From the NCBI GenBank assembly GCA_003389325.1, contig QQVE01000014.1, positions 1 through 41,339 on the forward strand: 41,339 bases of DNA, written 5' to 3'. The notes below the pieces were generated by a model. It had not been told where the DNA came from. It searched no databases and worked only from the letters and a program-made list of their open reading frames with translations. The DNA is from Planctomycetota bacterium (GTDB lineage: Bacteria; Planctomycetota; Planctomycetia; Pirellulales; PALSA-1355). A program made the position numbers and the translations under genes. Each line of letters begins with the position of its first letter. Position 1 is the first letter of the stretch. Positions 24,007 through 31,857 of this stretch are shown here, one piece after another.

Positions 24007-25455
24007 CTAAATGTAGTACTCGATCACGTGCTCTTCCTCGACCGAGAACCGCAGGTCGCGGTCGGGGGTGGGCACTTCGTCGACCAGCAGCTGGGCCACG
24101 CGCATGGCCTGGCCGCGCAGCTCGGGCACGGCGGTGGTTTCCCACAGGGTGCCCTTCATCAAGGGGCCGATCACGAATAGTAAGTCGGAGCTTGCGCCCG
24201 CGGCGTCGATGGCCGCGAAGTCCGGACCGACGTCGATGCCCATGTCCAACTCGTCCGGCCGCACCAGGCCGCGCTCGATCAGGTTGCGAAACAGGGGGAC
24301 GGCGGTGCGCGAGAAGCCGCTGTTGGGGCCCGTGCAGTTGATGACCAGCCCACCGGTGATCGTCTGCTCGTCGCCCCTCGGCGTGCGCAGCGCCACGCGC
24401 ACGCGCGATTCGTCGACGCTCAAGCCCTCGACGTTGCCCTTGATCACCTGGATGCGGCCGTCGGTGATGGCCTCGGTGATCCGCTGGTGGATCGGCTGCG
24501 GAATGCGATGGCGGATGACGTTCCACCGCGCGGCGTGATCCGACAGGAAGGCCCGCTTGTCCTCGGGCGAGAAGTTCCGCCAGATCCGCTGCGTCAGCGG
24601 GCGGAGCCGATCGACGATGATGCCCGGGTTCTCGCCGATGCGGCGCAGCCGGGCGCAGTGGTCCTCGAGAATCTCGACCAGGCGGGCCAGGCCGAGTTGA
24701 TCGGCATCGTCGGGCAGGAAGTCGGGATACTCGATGCCGCGAAAATGGGCCTGGGGAATCATGCCGTTGCGCGACACGACGACCAGGCGTCCCGGCCAGC
24801 CGAGCTCGCAGAGCGTGAGATAGGTGTCGACCATCGTCAGGCCCGAGCCCAGCACGATCACGTCTTCGTCGGGCGGGGGGAGCTTTGCGCGCCAGTCGGT
24901 CCACGGGTCGGGGCAGTAGCCGGCGTGCGTAAACGGCCCGCCGTTCGCCGAGATCGGCGCCGGCGGCTGGTTGCCGGTGGCCAACAGCACGCGATCGGCG
25001 GCGAGGGTCGCGCCGCTCTCGAGCGCGACTTCAACGCGGCCGTCGTCCTGCGGCACGACGTCGACGGCCTGGTCCTGGTGAATGTGCATCGTGGCCGGCT
25101 GATGCTCGTCGATCGGGCGCGCGTAGTTCAACAGCAGCCCGCACAGGTAGTCGCCGTAGACGCGGCGCGGAGCGTAGGTTTCGCGCAACTGCGGCTCGGG
25201 CATGTCGCGATATTCGGCCCGCGTGCGAAGCCAGTCGAGGAAGTGGCCCGGATGGTCGGGCACGGCCGACATGTTGCGGGCCGCGACGTTGAGCAGGTGC
25301 TCTTCGCGGGGCGTGCCGTAGGCCACGCCGCGGCCCAGGGGATGATCGCAGTTGATCAGCTCGACGTCGAGCGGGCCGCTGCTGAGACGCACGAGATTCA
25401 CGGCGGCCATCGTGCCGCTGAACCCGCCCCCGATGATGGCCACGGTTCGTGTCAT
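24007..25455 (-). CDS. FAD/NAD(P)-binding oxidoreductase
   Basis: 482 aa. TRTVAIIGGGFSGTMAAVNL is an N-terminal dinucleotide-binding GxGxxG-type fold; GRGVAYGTPREEHLLNVAARNMSAVPDHPGHFLDWL is the signature of the NAD_binding_9/HpaB-like FAD family; a second nucleotide site is VIVLGSGLTMVDTYLTL. These proteins act on small metabolites and often pair with sulfur or amino-acid enzymes. It starts 28 bp after the cysteine dioxygenase gene, so the two are likely one operon, pointing to cysteine or sulfinate metabolism. The exact reaction is unknown. Confidence 0.88.
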   Translation of the reverse strand: MTRTVAIIGGGFSGTMAAVNLVRLSSGPLDVELINCDHPLGRGVAYGTPREEHLLNVAARNMSAVPDHPGHFLDWLRTRAEYRDMPEPQLRETYAPRRVYGDYLCGLLLNYARPIDEHQPATMHIHQDQAVDVVPQDDGRVEVALESGATLAADRVLLATGNQPPAPISANGGPFTHAGYCPDPWTDWRAKLPPPDEDVIVLGSGLTMVDTYLTLCELGWPGRLVVVSRNGMIPQAHFRGIEYPDFLPDDADQLGLARLVEILEDHCARLRRIGENPGIIVDRLRPLTQRIWRNFSPEDKRAFLSDHAARWNVIRHRIPQPIHQRITEAITDGRIQVIKGNVEGLSVDESRVRVALRTPRGDEQTITGGLVINCTGPNSGFSRTAVPLFRNLIERGLVRPDELDMGIDVGPDFAAIDAAGASSDLLFVIGPLMKGTLWETTAVPELRGQAMRVAQLLVDEVPTPDRDLRFSVEEEHVIEYYI

Positions 25456-25483
25456 GTCGCGCGGTTCCTCACGGCGTAGCCTA

Positions 25484-26023
25484 TCAGATTCCGGCGCCGG
25501 CCACGAACTCGTCGTTGACCGGATCGAAGAACGTGTGGGCCTCGGTTTCTTGGAGCGAGAAGGACTGCATCCGCAACAGCGGCGGCGAATACAGGTGCAG
25601 CGTGACCAGATCGGCCTGGTCGGCCTGGAGGTTGGAGATCTGGTGGATGTCGCTGTCCTCGGAGTAGGTGGTCAGCCCGGGCGCGAGGGTGCTGGAACCG
25701 GTGGCGTAGACCATGCCGTTGGGCGCGATCTCGAATCGCGTTTCGGTCGCCACCCCGGCCAGCACGCGCACCGCGCAGTGCGAGCCGGCGTGGTCGTGGA
25801 TGGGGCTGCGCTGCCCGTTGCGCCAGCAGAGCACCAGGGCATGATAGGCCGGGCCCGAGCGAACCAGATTGCGCACGTAGCGAGTGGGCGAAAACCGGCA
25901 GAAGTCGCGCACGTCGTCCAGGCACAGCGTGCACTCGTCGGCCCACCGCCGCATCCGCTCGGCGGGAATGATCTCGTCGAACGCGTCCAACGGTTCCAGC
26001 AGCGCGGCGATTTTCTCGTTCAT
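25484..26023 (-). CDS. Cysteine dioxygenase type I
   Basis: 179 aa of the cupin family. All key positions known from mammalian cysteine dioxygenase can be placed: iron ligands His76, His78 (SPIHDHAGSHC) and His127 (DSDIHQISN), the substrate carboxylate Arg51 (YVRNLV), Cys83 that corresponds to the Cys-Tyr crosslink partner, and His143-Tyr145 in HLYSPP. The enzyme oxidises cysteine to cysteine sulfinate with O2 in the cytoplasm. The keto of the pathway, a sulfinate aminotransferase, is not in this window. Confidence 0.92.
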   Translation of the reverse strand: MNEKIAALLEPLDAFDEIIPAERMRRWADECTLCLDDVRDFCRFSPTRYVRNLVRSGPAYHALVLCWRNGQRSPIHDHAGSHCAVRVLAGVATETRFEIAPNGMVYATGSSTLAPGLTTYSEDSDIHQISNLQADQADLVTLHLYSPPLLRMQSFSLQETEAHTFFDPVNDEFVAGAGI

Positions 26024-26292
26024 CCCCCGAATGTAGCGGGAGAGGGGGCGGAGTCAACGAAGGAGATCTGAGACTTGCGACCTGAGGCGGCAGGGGAGAG
26101 TGTTGCGCCTGCATCGCCCCTCGCGCCTCGGGTCTCGCGGCTCAAGCCTCGCCGCGTAAGCTGCATGGCAGCCGGCACTTGCGGCTTGCCAGCGAAAAAC
26201 CTTGCAGTTTTCGTGAGCCTCGCCAGCGGTGTTTGGCGCTAGGTCGCTTGGGACGTTCGACACACTTGCGCCACGACACGAGGACGATGCCA
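26024..26292. other. Gap with low-complexity CCTGAGGC/GCCTCGGG words
   Basis: The gap between divergent genes. From about 26062 to 26160 it has short inverted words (ACCTGAGGC, GCGCCTCGGGTC, GGCTCAAGCCTC). Nothing coding is supported. The promoter of the next gene should lie near the end. Confidence 0.3.
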
Positions 26293-27222
26293 ATGTTCCG
26301 ATCTCATTTTGTCTGCGGCCTGACGGCCGTCGCGATGCCAATCCTCGCCGCGACGCCCGTTCGGGCGGAGTTCCTGGCCGGCGACGTGCTGCTGAACAAC
26401 TTCGCCGGAGCGAACATCGAGCAGATCGCAGCCGACGGCACGCTGACACAAACCTTCACCGGCACGGGGCAATTCTGGGTGGGGGCGTCGCTGACGCCCG
26501 AGGGCAACCTGGTGACGGTGTACCGCAACATCGGCTCGATCGTCGCCGGCGTCAACGTGTTGCTGCCCGACGGCACCGAGCAGACAACGTTTTCGTTCAC
26601 CAACGCCAACCCCGGCGACGTAGCCGTGTTTGCCGACGGGACCATTGCCGTCAGCGCGGCCAACTACGATCGCGTCGATCGCTATTCGCCCACCGGCACG
26701 CCGCTGGGGTTCATCAAGACACTCGGCATGGACGCTCCCGGCGGCGTGGCGATCGGGCCGGACGATACGCTCTGGGTCGCCAACCGGTCCAGCTTCGATC
26801 TTTCGCACATGGCCCAGGATGGCACGGACCTGGGCGGGTTTCCCCTGCCGTTTTCTCCGGGCGACGTCGTCGTCGATCCGACCGACGCGACGCTTTGGGT
26901 TTCCGACAAGGACTCCGGCCTGCTCTATCACTACTCGACCGCCGGGGTGTCCCTCGGGAGCTTTCCGACCGGAGTGTCGGGCGACTTTCAGGGCCTGGGA
27001 ATCGGCAGCGACGGCACGCTGTACGTCACCGGCATCGGATCCAGCGCGATCCTGCGCTATGCGAGCGACGGCACGCTGCTGGGCTCGTTGCCGATCGACA
27101 GCCCCGCGACTCCGTTTCGCTTGACGGTCGTGCCGGTGCCCGAGCCGGCGGCGCTCGTCATTGCGGGGATCGGACTTTTGGGACTCGCGGCCGTTTGCCG
27201 CAGGGCAAGTTGCCGCGCCTAG
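26293..27222 (+). CDS. PEP-CTERM beta-propeller protein (NHL/Vgb-like)
   Basis: 309 aa. Signal peptide (FRSHFVCGLTAVAMPILAATPVRA) then repeated propeller blades: DGTLTQTFTGTGQFWVG, DGTEQTTFSFTNANPGDVAVFADGTIAVS, PGGVAIGPDDTLWVANRSS, and DGTLYVTGIGSSAILRYASDGTLLGS. The C-terminal tag is VPEPAALVIAGIGLLGLAA then CRRASCRA. The start at 26293 has GAGG at nine bases; the ATG at 26287 is too close to it. The protein is probably sorted to the envelope by an exosortase. Confidence 0.87.
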   Translation: MFRSHFVCGLTAVAMPILAATPVRAEFLAGDVLLNNFAGANIEQIAADGTLTQTFTGTGQFWVGASLTPEGNLVTVYRNIGSIVAGVNVLLPDGTEQTTFSFTNANPGDVAVFADGTIAVSAANYDRVDRYSPTGTPLGFIKTLGMDAPGGVAIGPDDTLWVANRSSFDLSHMAQDGTDLGGFPLPFSPGDVVVDPTDATLWVSDKDSGLLYHYSTAGVSLGSFPTGVSGDFQGLGIGSDGTLYVTGIGSSAILRYASDGTLLGSLPIDSPATPFRLTVVPVPEPAALVIAGIGLLGLAAVCRRASCRA

Positions 27223-27527
27223 CTTCAGGTTTCGCAGGGGCGTGCGGCACCTACCAGTCTCACGCTCCCGCGGCCTGAAGTGTTGAGCGGGAAGAGGCTG
27301 CAGGCTCCAGCCTAGAGGGTGCGGCTCGCTGGGATTGCTGCTGTTGGTGCCTCGGCCGACAGCGCCACTTTGCTTGGAACGGGTGAACCGATCGGCTAGG
27401 CTGTTTACAATGGCAGGCGAGGCCGAGCCCCCAGCAGACGCCCGACCTGGACCGACTCCCTTTCTTGTCCGCGCATTTGGAAGCTCTTTCGAGAGTCCGG
27501 CGCTCAGTTCAGCGCGAGGAGATTGCT
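27223..27527. other. Gap with hairpins before the cytochrome gene
   Basis: CTTCAGG near 27224 and CCTGAAG near 27274 flank a 44-bp stretch that could fold after the PEP-CTERM stop. A second hairpin is AGGCTGCAGGCTCCAGCCT near 27296. TACAAT near 27406 resembles a -10 but lacks a -35. Confidence 0.35.
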
Positions 27528-29123
27528 ATGAGTGGTTGTCGTTCGTTTCGTGGGGGCAACGCGTTCGGCTCGAAAGTCTGGCACTATCTTCTCGCCCTGG
27601 CCGCATCGCTGGCCGCCGCGACGAGCTACGCGGCCGAACCGCTGACCTACTACGGATTCGACGGCAAGAACTGCTCGCCGGAAGCCGCCGCGGGCTTGGA
27701 AGAGATCTTTGCCGGCCACCTGTTCAACTACGGCGTGCCGGCCGCCGCGGCCAAGTTTCTGATGAGCAGCCAGAGCGGCTACGCCAAGAAGCTCGGCTGG
27801 GAACCGGGTTCGCAGGAAGCCCTGTTCTATGCGTTTGGCAAGTTCCACTCGCCCGAGGATCGCCAGCACGGCGACGATCCCACGTTCGGCCTGGGCGAGA
27901 GCGTGTACGATCGCGACGGCACGGCGATGGTCACCTTCAACTGCTTCAGCTGCCACGCCGGCGTGGTCAACGGACAGGTGGTGGCCGGGCTGGGCAACAA
28001 TCACATCAACCAGTCGGATCGTAACCGCGTCCGCACCCGCGGCGATAACTTTGGGCCGTACTCGGTGTGGCGGATGGGCGCTCGCATGGCCGATCCCGAG
28101 AAGAAGGGGATGGAGCCCGCGGCCGAACCGACCGAATTGCTCAAGCTGCTCGACTCGCTCGAGCTGCCGCCGGTCGACCCGATGCCGTGGTGGACGATGA
28201 AATACAAGCGGTGGAACTACTGGTACAGCGACGGCGGCAGCCACAACGCGGCCAACTTCTCGGTGAACTTCACGATTCCCAGCGCCGACGTGAACGAGCG
28301 CCGCGCCGAGCACGTGGCCACGGTGGCCAAGGCGCTGGCCTTCGCCAGGGAAACGCAATCGCCGCTTTATCCCGGCTCGCTCGATGCCGACCTGGTGAAA
28401 AAAGGCGCCGACCTGTTTCACGGCCGCACCAAACCGGCGGCCGAAGGCTTTCGGGCCTGCACGAGCTGCCACGGCAAGTACACGAAGAAGGCCGACAGCG
28501 ACTACAGCCAGCCGGGCTCCTGGACGGTGGCCTACCGGTTTTCGGACACGCTGCGCAACGTCGGCACCGACGCGGCCTATAGTGAAACGCTGCGCCAGCT
28601 CGGCCCGATCGCCGAGCACATCAACAAGCTGAAGGTGTATTTCACCGAGCAGGGCATGCCCGAGCTGACGCCTTCGGCCCGGGTGCCGGACCGGCCGGGC
28701 TACGTTGCTCCGCCGCTGGTGGGTGTTTGGGCCTCGGCGCCGTATTTCCACAACGGATCGGTGCCGACGGTCGAAGCCGTGCTGAACTCGAAGCTGCGCC
28801 CGGAGATTTGGGCCCGCGACAACCGCGATCCCTGCGCGTACGACCTGGAGAAGGTCGGCATGCAGTACCGCCCGGTGACGCGCGAGGAGTTCGACACCAG
28901 CGCCACGGCCACGGCCGGCAAGCCGTATCTTTCGCCGGAGGTGATCGACCACGGCACGCTGTACGACACCCGCGAGTTTGGCCACGGCAACGGCGGCCAT
29001 CCCTTCGGCGACAAGCTCACTGCCGACGAGCGCGCCGCGATCATCGAGTTTCTCAAGAGCCTGTCGGGCCCCGACATGCCGCCGGCCGAGGAAGGGCAGG
29101 TGGCGGGGCAGGCCGGAGGCTAG
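27528..29123 (+). CDS. Exported diheme c-type cytochrome
   Basis: 531 aa. Signal peptide to about residue 36. Two heme-binding motifs are visible: CFSCH at 139-143 and CTSCH at 311-315. The end carries APPLVGVWASAPYFHNGSVPTVEAVLNS, the segment also seen in diheme cytochromes related to MauG/cytochrome c peroxidase and planctomycete cytochromes. A CPxxG peroxidase active site is not evident. ATG at 27528 follows GAGGAG by six bases; a TTG at 27465 is less likely. It may be an electron-transfer protein or a periplasmic peroxidase-like enzyme. Confidence 0.87.
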   Translation: MSGCRSFRGGNAFGSKVWHYLLALAASLAAATSYAAEPLTYYGFDGKNCSPEAAAGLEEIFAGHLFNYGVPAAAAKFLMSSQSGYAKKLGWEPGSQEALFYAFGKFHSPEDRQHGDDPTFGLGESVYDRDGTAMVTFNCFSCHAGVVNGQVVAGLGNNHINQSDRNRVRTRGDNFGPYSVWRMGARMADPEKKGMEPAAEPTELLKLLDSLELPPVDPMPWWTMKYKRWNYWYSDGGSHNAANFSVNFTIPSADVNERRAEHVATVAKALAFARETQSPLYPGSLDADLVKKGADLFHGRTKPAAEGFRACTSCHGKYTKKADSDYSQPGSWTVAYRFSDTLRNVGTDAAYSETLRQLGPIAEHINKLKVYFTEQGMPELTPSARVPDRPGYVAPPLVGVWASAPYFHNGSVPTVEAVLNSKLRPEIWARDNRDPCAYDLEKVGMQYRPVTREEFDTSATATAGKPYLSPEVIDHGTLYDTREFGHGNGGHPFGDKLTADERAAIIEFLKSLSGPDMPPAEEGQVAGQAGG

Positions 29124-29240
29124 AGGGGAGAGGCCAGAGGCGAGAGGCGCGAGCGCAGGCGACCTGAGGCTTGAGGTTTGGCCTCAGGCGTTTTCCCCTT
29201 CGTCCTCAAGCTTCGGGACTCAAGTCTCACGCCTCACTCA
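29124..29240. repeat. Low-complexity AGAGGC/CCTCAGG inverted words
   Basis: A stretch of purine-rich words such as GGGAGAGGCCAGAGGCGAGAGG followed by their pyrimidine complements (GGCCTCAGGCG, TCCTCAAGC). Similar words occur at 29828-29917 and near 31884-31917. I see no ORF here. Confidence 0.4.
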
Positions 29241-29279
29241 AGAGCCGACGACTGGATTCGCACCGAGTCTGTTTACTTC
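29221..29279 (-). repeat. tRNA-Thr 3' fragment, direct repeat (possible att end)
   Basis: 29221-29264 matches 29728-29771 at 41 of 44 positions (offset 507). The match covers about 20 bp of flank and the tRNA acceptor and T arm. After a 5-nt deletion it continues to the anticodon loop (CTGTTTAC at 29270-29276 area) and then stops. The tRNA fold is broken by the deletion, so this is not a functional gene. Confidence 0.75.
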
Positions 29280-29683
29280 CTTGGGCCCGGAGGCCGGAAT
29301 ATCCTGCGCCGCCATGCTTTCGGCAGTCGGCGCTCCAGGTGTTTCCGATTGAGATGCGATACGTCGATCGGCTCGGGCAGCGTGCCGTGCCGGATTGCAA
29401 AATGCCACTGTCCACCGACTTCGATCATGCACCATTCACAGCCGTAGAGCGCAACGCATTTCTCGCCAAGCACCAAACCCTCTGTCCGTTCCAAAACTCG
29501 ACGAACCTGGGGCGCGGAGGTCACGTTTTCGTAGCGAGCAAAATCGAGTATCTCCCAATCGTGCGAGAACATGTCCTGCCAACACGCAAATTCCGCGCGA
29601 AACGGCGCTAGCTGCTCCTCCAATTGAAGCCAGTCTTCCGGCAATAGGTCGCGAACAGCTTTAGGTGGTTGTGACTTGGTCAT
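29273..29683 (-). CDS. Hypothetical protein inside the tRNA-flanked segment
   Basis: 136 aa, soluble. It includes LLPEDWLQLEEQLAPFRAEFACWQDMF and ALYGCEWCMIEVGGQWHFAI, and ends in an Arg-rich tail RRRIFRPPGPRK. Its TAA stop lies in the tRNA fragment at 29273-29275. Codon use is clearly less GC-rich than the neighbours. AAGG lies six bases before the ATG. No family recognised; it is the only gene between the two tRNA-end copies. Confidence 0.65.
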   Translation of the reverse strand: MTKSQPPKAVRDLLPEDWLQLEEQLAPFRAEFACWQDMFSHDWEILDFARYENVTSAPQVRRVLERTEGLVLGEKCVALYGCEWCMIEVGGQWHFAIRHGTLPEPIDVSHLNRKHLERRLPKAWRRRIFRPPGPRK

Positions 29684-29749
29684 CGCTAGCCTTGGGCGTT
29701 CGCCTTACAACCTACAGTTTACTGCCGCAAGTCTCACGCCGCACCCAAG

Positions 29750-29823
29750 AGCCGACGGCTGGATTCGCACCAGCATGAGCCTGTTTACAAGACAGGCGCC
29801 TTTCTAAATCGAGCCACGTCGGC
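29750..29823 (-). tRNA. tRNA-Thr(TGT), degenerate
   Basis: 74 nt without encoded CCA. The acceptor stem GCCGACG/CGTCGGC is complete, the anticodon stem with loop CTTGTAA gives anticodon TGT (29787-29789), and the T stem GCTGG/CCAGC is complete. Two tertiary-contact features are missing: the D loop (GATTTAGAA) has no GG pair and the D stem keeps only about three pairs, and the T loop is TGCGAAT instead of TTCGAAT. Loss of both sides of the D-loop/T-loop contact suggests a decayed or specialised tRNA. The fragment at 29221 shares the TGCGAAT loop. Confidence 0.7.
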
Positions 29824-29922
29824 GGGGGGAGCAGGCCAGAGGCGAGAGACCAAAGGCCAGAGGGCTGTACGCGGAAATCTTTCCTCTGGTCTCTGGCCTC
29901 TTCCCTCTGGCCTGCCCCAAAG

Positions 29923-29997
29923 CTGCGGCGGCAGGAATCGAACCTGCGTCGGGGCGGTTAACAGCCGCCTGCCCGTACCAGCACGGGCCCCACCGCA
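29923..29997 (-). tRNA. tRNA-Asn(GTT)
   Basis: 75 nt including the discriminator G, without encoded CCA. Acceptor TGCGGTG/CGCCGCA has one G-T pair; D stem GCCC/GGGC with GG in the loop; anticodon stem GGCGG/CCGCC with loop CTGTTAA, anticodon GTT; T stem GCAGG/CCTGC with a normal TTCGATT loop. Position 8 is G instead of the nearly invariant T, and A14 is also not present, so the fold may be atypical. Confidence 0.85.
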
Positions 29998-30057
29998 ATG
30001 GGTCAATTGACTAGTGTTGATACAATGGCCGCTCCATTTACCTGATTGGGTTCGCAA

Positions 30058-30705
30058 GTGGCCGAGCAATACGTCCACACGCTGATTCCCGAGTCGTGCG
30101 ACTTCGCGCCCGAGGCCGCTCAGGTCCAGGGGTTTCTGCGAGCTTTGGTCGAGCTGGCGATCGTGTCCGCGCCGCAGCGCATTCGGCTAAGAGTGCCAAC
30201 GGGCGAGACTCGAACGTTTTTCGATCCTTTCACGAAGCAACCGATTGTTCGCAAGATTCTGCAACATAAGGACGTGGACAGCGTCGACCGAATCTCGGCT
30301 TCGGTTCGACACCTGGCCGACTACCAGATCGAACTTGCTGGGGAGGGGCGCCCGGCGACGCCCCCGCTACCGATTGATTTCGACCGGCCGTATCACGTAG
30401 CCGTAACGGTTCGCGTGTCGCCGGTACTGCTTTCGACGTCCGAGGCGGATGAAGCAGGTCCCGGCTATGGCGAGCCGTGCGCGAATCCGCGCGCGACGGG
30501 CAGTTTCGCGAACCCGCACAACCTGGAGCGAATTGAGGTCGCGGGGGCCGGCTGCTCACGCTTTTGGATCGAGATTCGACTGGGAAAGTTTCTCTTTCCC
30601 GACATCCAGAACAACAATCTCCAGATCCTCCATCCATCGGTCGTTGACGCAGCCACAGCGTCGTTCGGCGTGCCGTTCGTGCAAGGCCTGGGTCCGTACG
30701 ACTAG
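30058..30705 (+). CDS. Hypothetical protein
   Basis: 215 aa, soluble, no signal peptide. It reads (M/V)AEQYVHTLIPESCDFAPEAAQVQGFLRALVEL at the start and has a Trp-poor beta-rich body with IDFDRPYHVAVTVRVSPVLLS. The pattern resembles uncharacterised bacterial proteins that begin MxxQYxHxLIP, but I cannot name a family. A GTG at 30058 is taken as the start; a TTG at 30046 is in the same frame and neither has a clear ribosome binding site. It is downstream of tRNA-Asn on the other strand. Confidence 0.6.
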   Translation: MAEQYVHTLIPESCDFAPEAAQVQGFLRALVELAIVSAPQRIRLRVPTGETRTFFDPFTKQPIVRKILQHKDVDSVDRISASVRHLADYQIELAGEGRPATPPLPIDFDRPYHVAVTVRVSPVLLSTSEADEAGPGYGEPCANPRATGSFANPHNLERIEVAGAGCSRFWIEIRLGKFLFPDIQNNNLQILHPSVVDAATASFGVPFVQGLGPYD

Positions 30706-30820
30706 CTTGGCCCCATTGGCGGCCGATTGGACGCACGTGGAGGGGCGCGTCATAATCGGGCCGCGAGGTGAGCACGGAGCTCACGGCCAACGAATCGACT
30801 CGTACTCGGAGGTAACGCTC

Positions 30821-31399
30821 ATGACTCGAGTAGCCCGTTTTTCGTCCGCGATGCGCGGTCTGCGCGTCGCGGCTTCTCTGGCTTTGCTGTGCCTGGTGGT
30901 CGCGCCGGTGGAGGCCGCCGAGGAGACTCGCGACATTTTGTACACGTACTTCGAAACCGGCGACGTTCCGACCGAACAACAGTTCGGCGATCTGATCGAC
31001 AGTTTCCTTGCCGACGTCAATCCGAGCGCGACCTTTCTCGGCAGCGTCGACGACGGCCTCGGGCAAGGCGCGCTGTTCTCGGCGAACACCGAGATCGGGC
31101 CCGGCCTGTCGGTCAGCCAGGTCGCCGGATTGGGCGAGGCCTGGGTCGGCGAGTCGGGCTTTCTGCCCTTGCAATTCGGCCTCAACGGCCAGACCCACTA
31201 CGGCTACCTGCAGATCACCTCCGCCACCGACGACCAGTACCCGATGTTCGTCGAATACCTGGTCTACGAGACCGATCCCAACACCGCCATCCTGACCACC
31301 ACGGTGCCCGAGCCTTCGACCGTCGTGATGCTGGGGTTGGGCGGCCTGCTGGTCGCGGCGGCCGCACGCGGAAAGTGGCGATGGACCTCGAAGCGATAA
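30821..31399 (+). CDS. PEP-CTERM protein
   Basis: 192 aa. Signal peptide to about residue 32 (VVAPVEA), a short acidic body (RDILYTYFETGDVPTEQQFGDLIDSFLAD; QFGLNGQTHYGYLQITS), and the tag VPEPSTVVMLGLGGLLVAAAARG with WRWTSKR at the end. The ATG at 30821 follows GGAGG by seven bases. It ends 7 bp before the 3' end of tRNA-Pro on the other strand. Confidence 0.85.
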   Translation: MTRVARFSSAMRGLRVAASLALLCLVVAPVEAAEETRDILYTYFETGDVPTEQQFGDLIDSFLADVNPSATFLGSVDDGLGQGALFSANTEIGPGLSVSQVAGLGEAWVGESGFLPLQFGLNGQTHYGYLQITSATDDQYPMFVEYLVYETDPNTAILTTTVPEPSTVVMLGLGGLLVAAAARGKWRWTSKR

Positions 31400-31405
31400 C
31401 TTAAG

Positions 31406-31479
31406 TCAGGGTGGTCGGATTTGAACCGACGACGTCCTGCGCCCGAAGCAGGTGGATTACCAGGCTATCCCACACCCTG
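31406..31479 (-). tRNA. tRNA-Pro(CGG)
   Basis: 74 nt including discriminator A, without encoded CCA. Acceptor CAGGGTG/CACCCTG, D stem GGAT/ATCC with AGCCTGGTA loop (T8 and the GG pair are present), anticodon stem CCTGC/GCAGG with loop TTCGGGC, anticodon CGG, and T stem GTCGG/CCGAC with loop TTCAAAT. All stems are fully paired. Confidence 0.93.
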
Positions 31480-31514
31480 AAATTGAAGCGCCCAGCGGCG
31501 AGAGCAACCGAGCC

Positions 31515-31534
31515 CGCGACACGGGCGTGTCGCG
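31515..31534. repeat. 8-bp-arm palindrome
   Basis: CGCGACACGGGCGTGTCGCG, a perfect hairpin with a GGGC loop, 36 bp past tRNA-Pro. Confidence 0.85.
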
Positions 31535-31549
31535 AGCACAGGGCGGTCG

Positions 31550-31644
31550 CTTGCCATGGCGGAAGGCGGACTACCGCGGCCGGCCTTCCTCCTCCCTAAT
31601 CGGTCGGCGGCCGACCTTGCTGCCCGCGCTTCCGCCATGGCAAG
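31550..31644. repeat. 16-bp-arm inverted repeat
   Basis: Arms CTTGCCATGGCGGAAG at 31550-31565 and its inverse at 31629-31644, enclosing a GC-rich loop. The CCATGG centre is itself a palindrome. Confidence 0.85.
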
Positions 31645-31762
31645 ACAGCAGGCTGCCGTTACATCATGGGCGCTGGTGGCTTTGCCGAATTGTCAAAGAG
31701 CTTGTAGTGGTCAGTGGCTAGTGGCCAGTGGTCAGTACGCAAGTAAGTACGACGTCCATGAC

Positions 31763-31857
31763 ACTAGCCCGAAGCGCGAGCGAGGGTAATGCGGCGAAGG
31801 GTTCACGCCATGCGGTGCGGCGTTCACGAAGAACCCTCGCTCGCGCTTCGGGCTAGT
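31763..31857. repeat. 25-bp-arm perfect inverted repeat
   Basis: Arms 31763-31787 and 31833-31857 (core AGCCCGAAGCGCGAGCGAGG) with a 45-nt loop. Words of the type AGCCCGAAGCGCGAGCGAGG are, in my memory, common in planctomycete intergenic regions; that is not verified here. Confidence 0.9.

Larger units (their letters stand above)
29684..30045. other. tRNA-bearing gap
   Basis: This gap holds tRNA-Thr (29750-29823), an inverted low-complexity stretch of CCAGAGGC/CCTCTGGCC words (29828-29917) and tRNA-Asn (29923-29997). No protein gene is supported. Confidence 0.5.

Noticed and set aside
27528..29123. A third heme site in the cytochrome
   Set aside because: Only two CxxCH motifs are found; the other cysteines (CSPEAA, DPCAYD) are not in a heme-binding context.
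29221..29279. A second functional tRNA
   Set aside because: The 5' half is missing and the T arm has lost five bases, so no cloverleaf can form.
31411..31599. Short open frame starting MVGFEPTTS
   Set aside because: It is translated from the antisense of tRNA-Pro, a common artefact.
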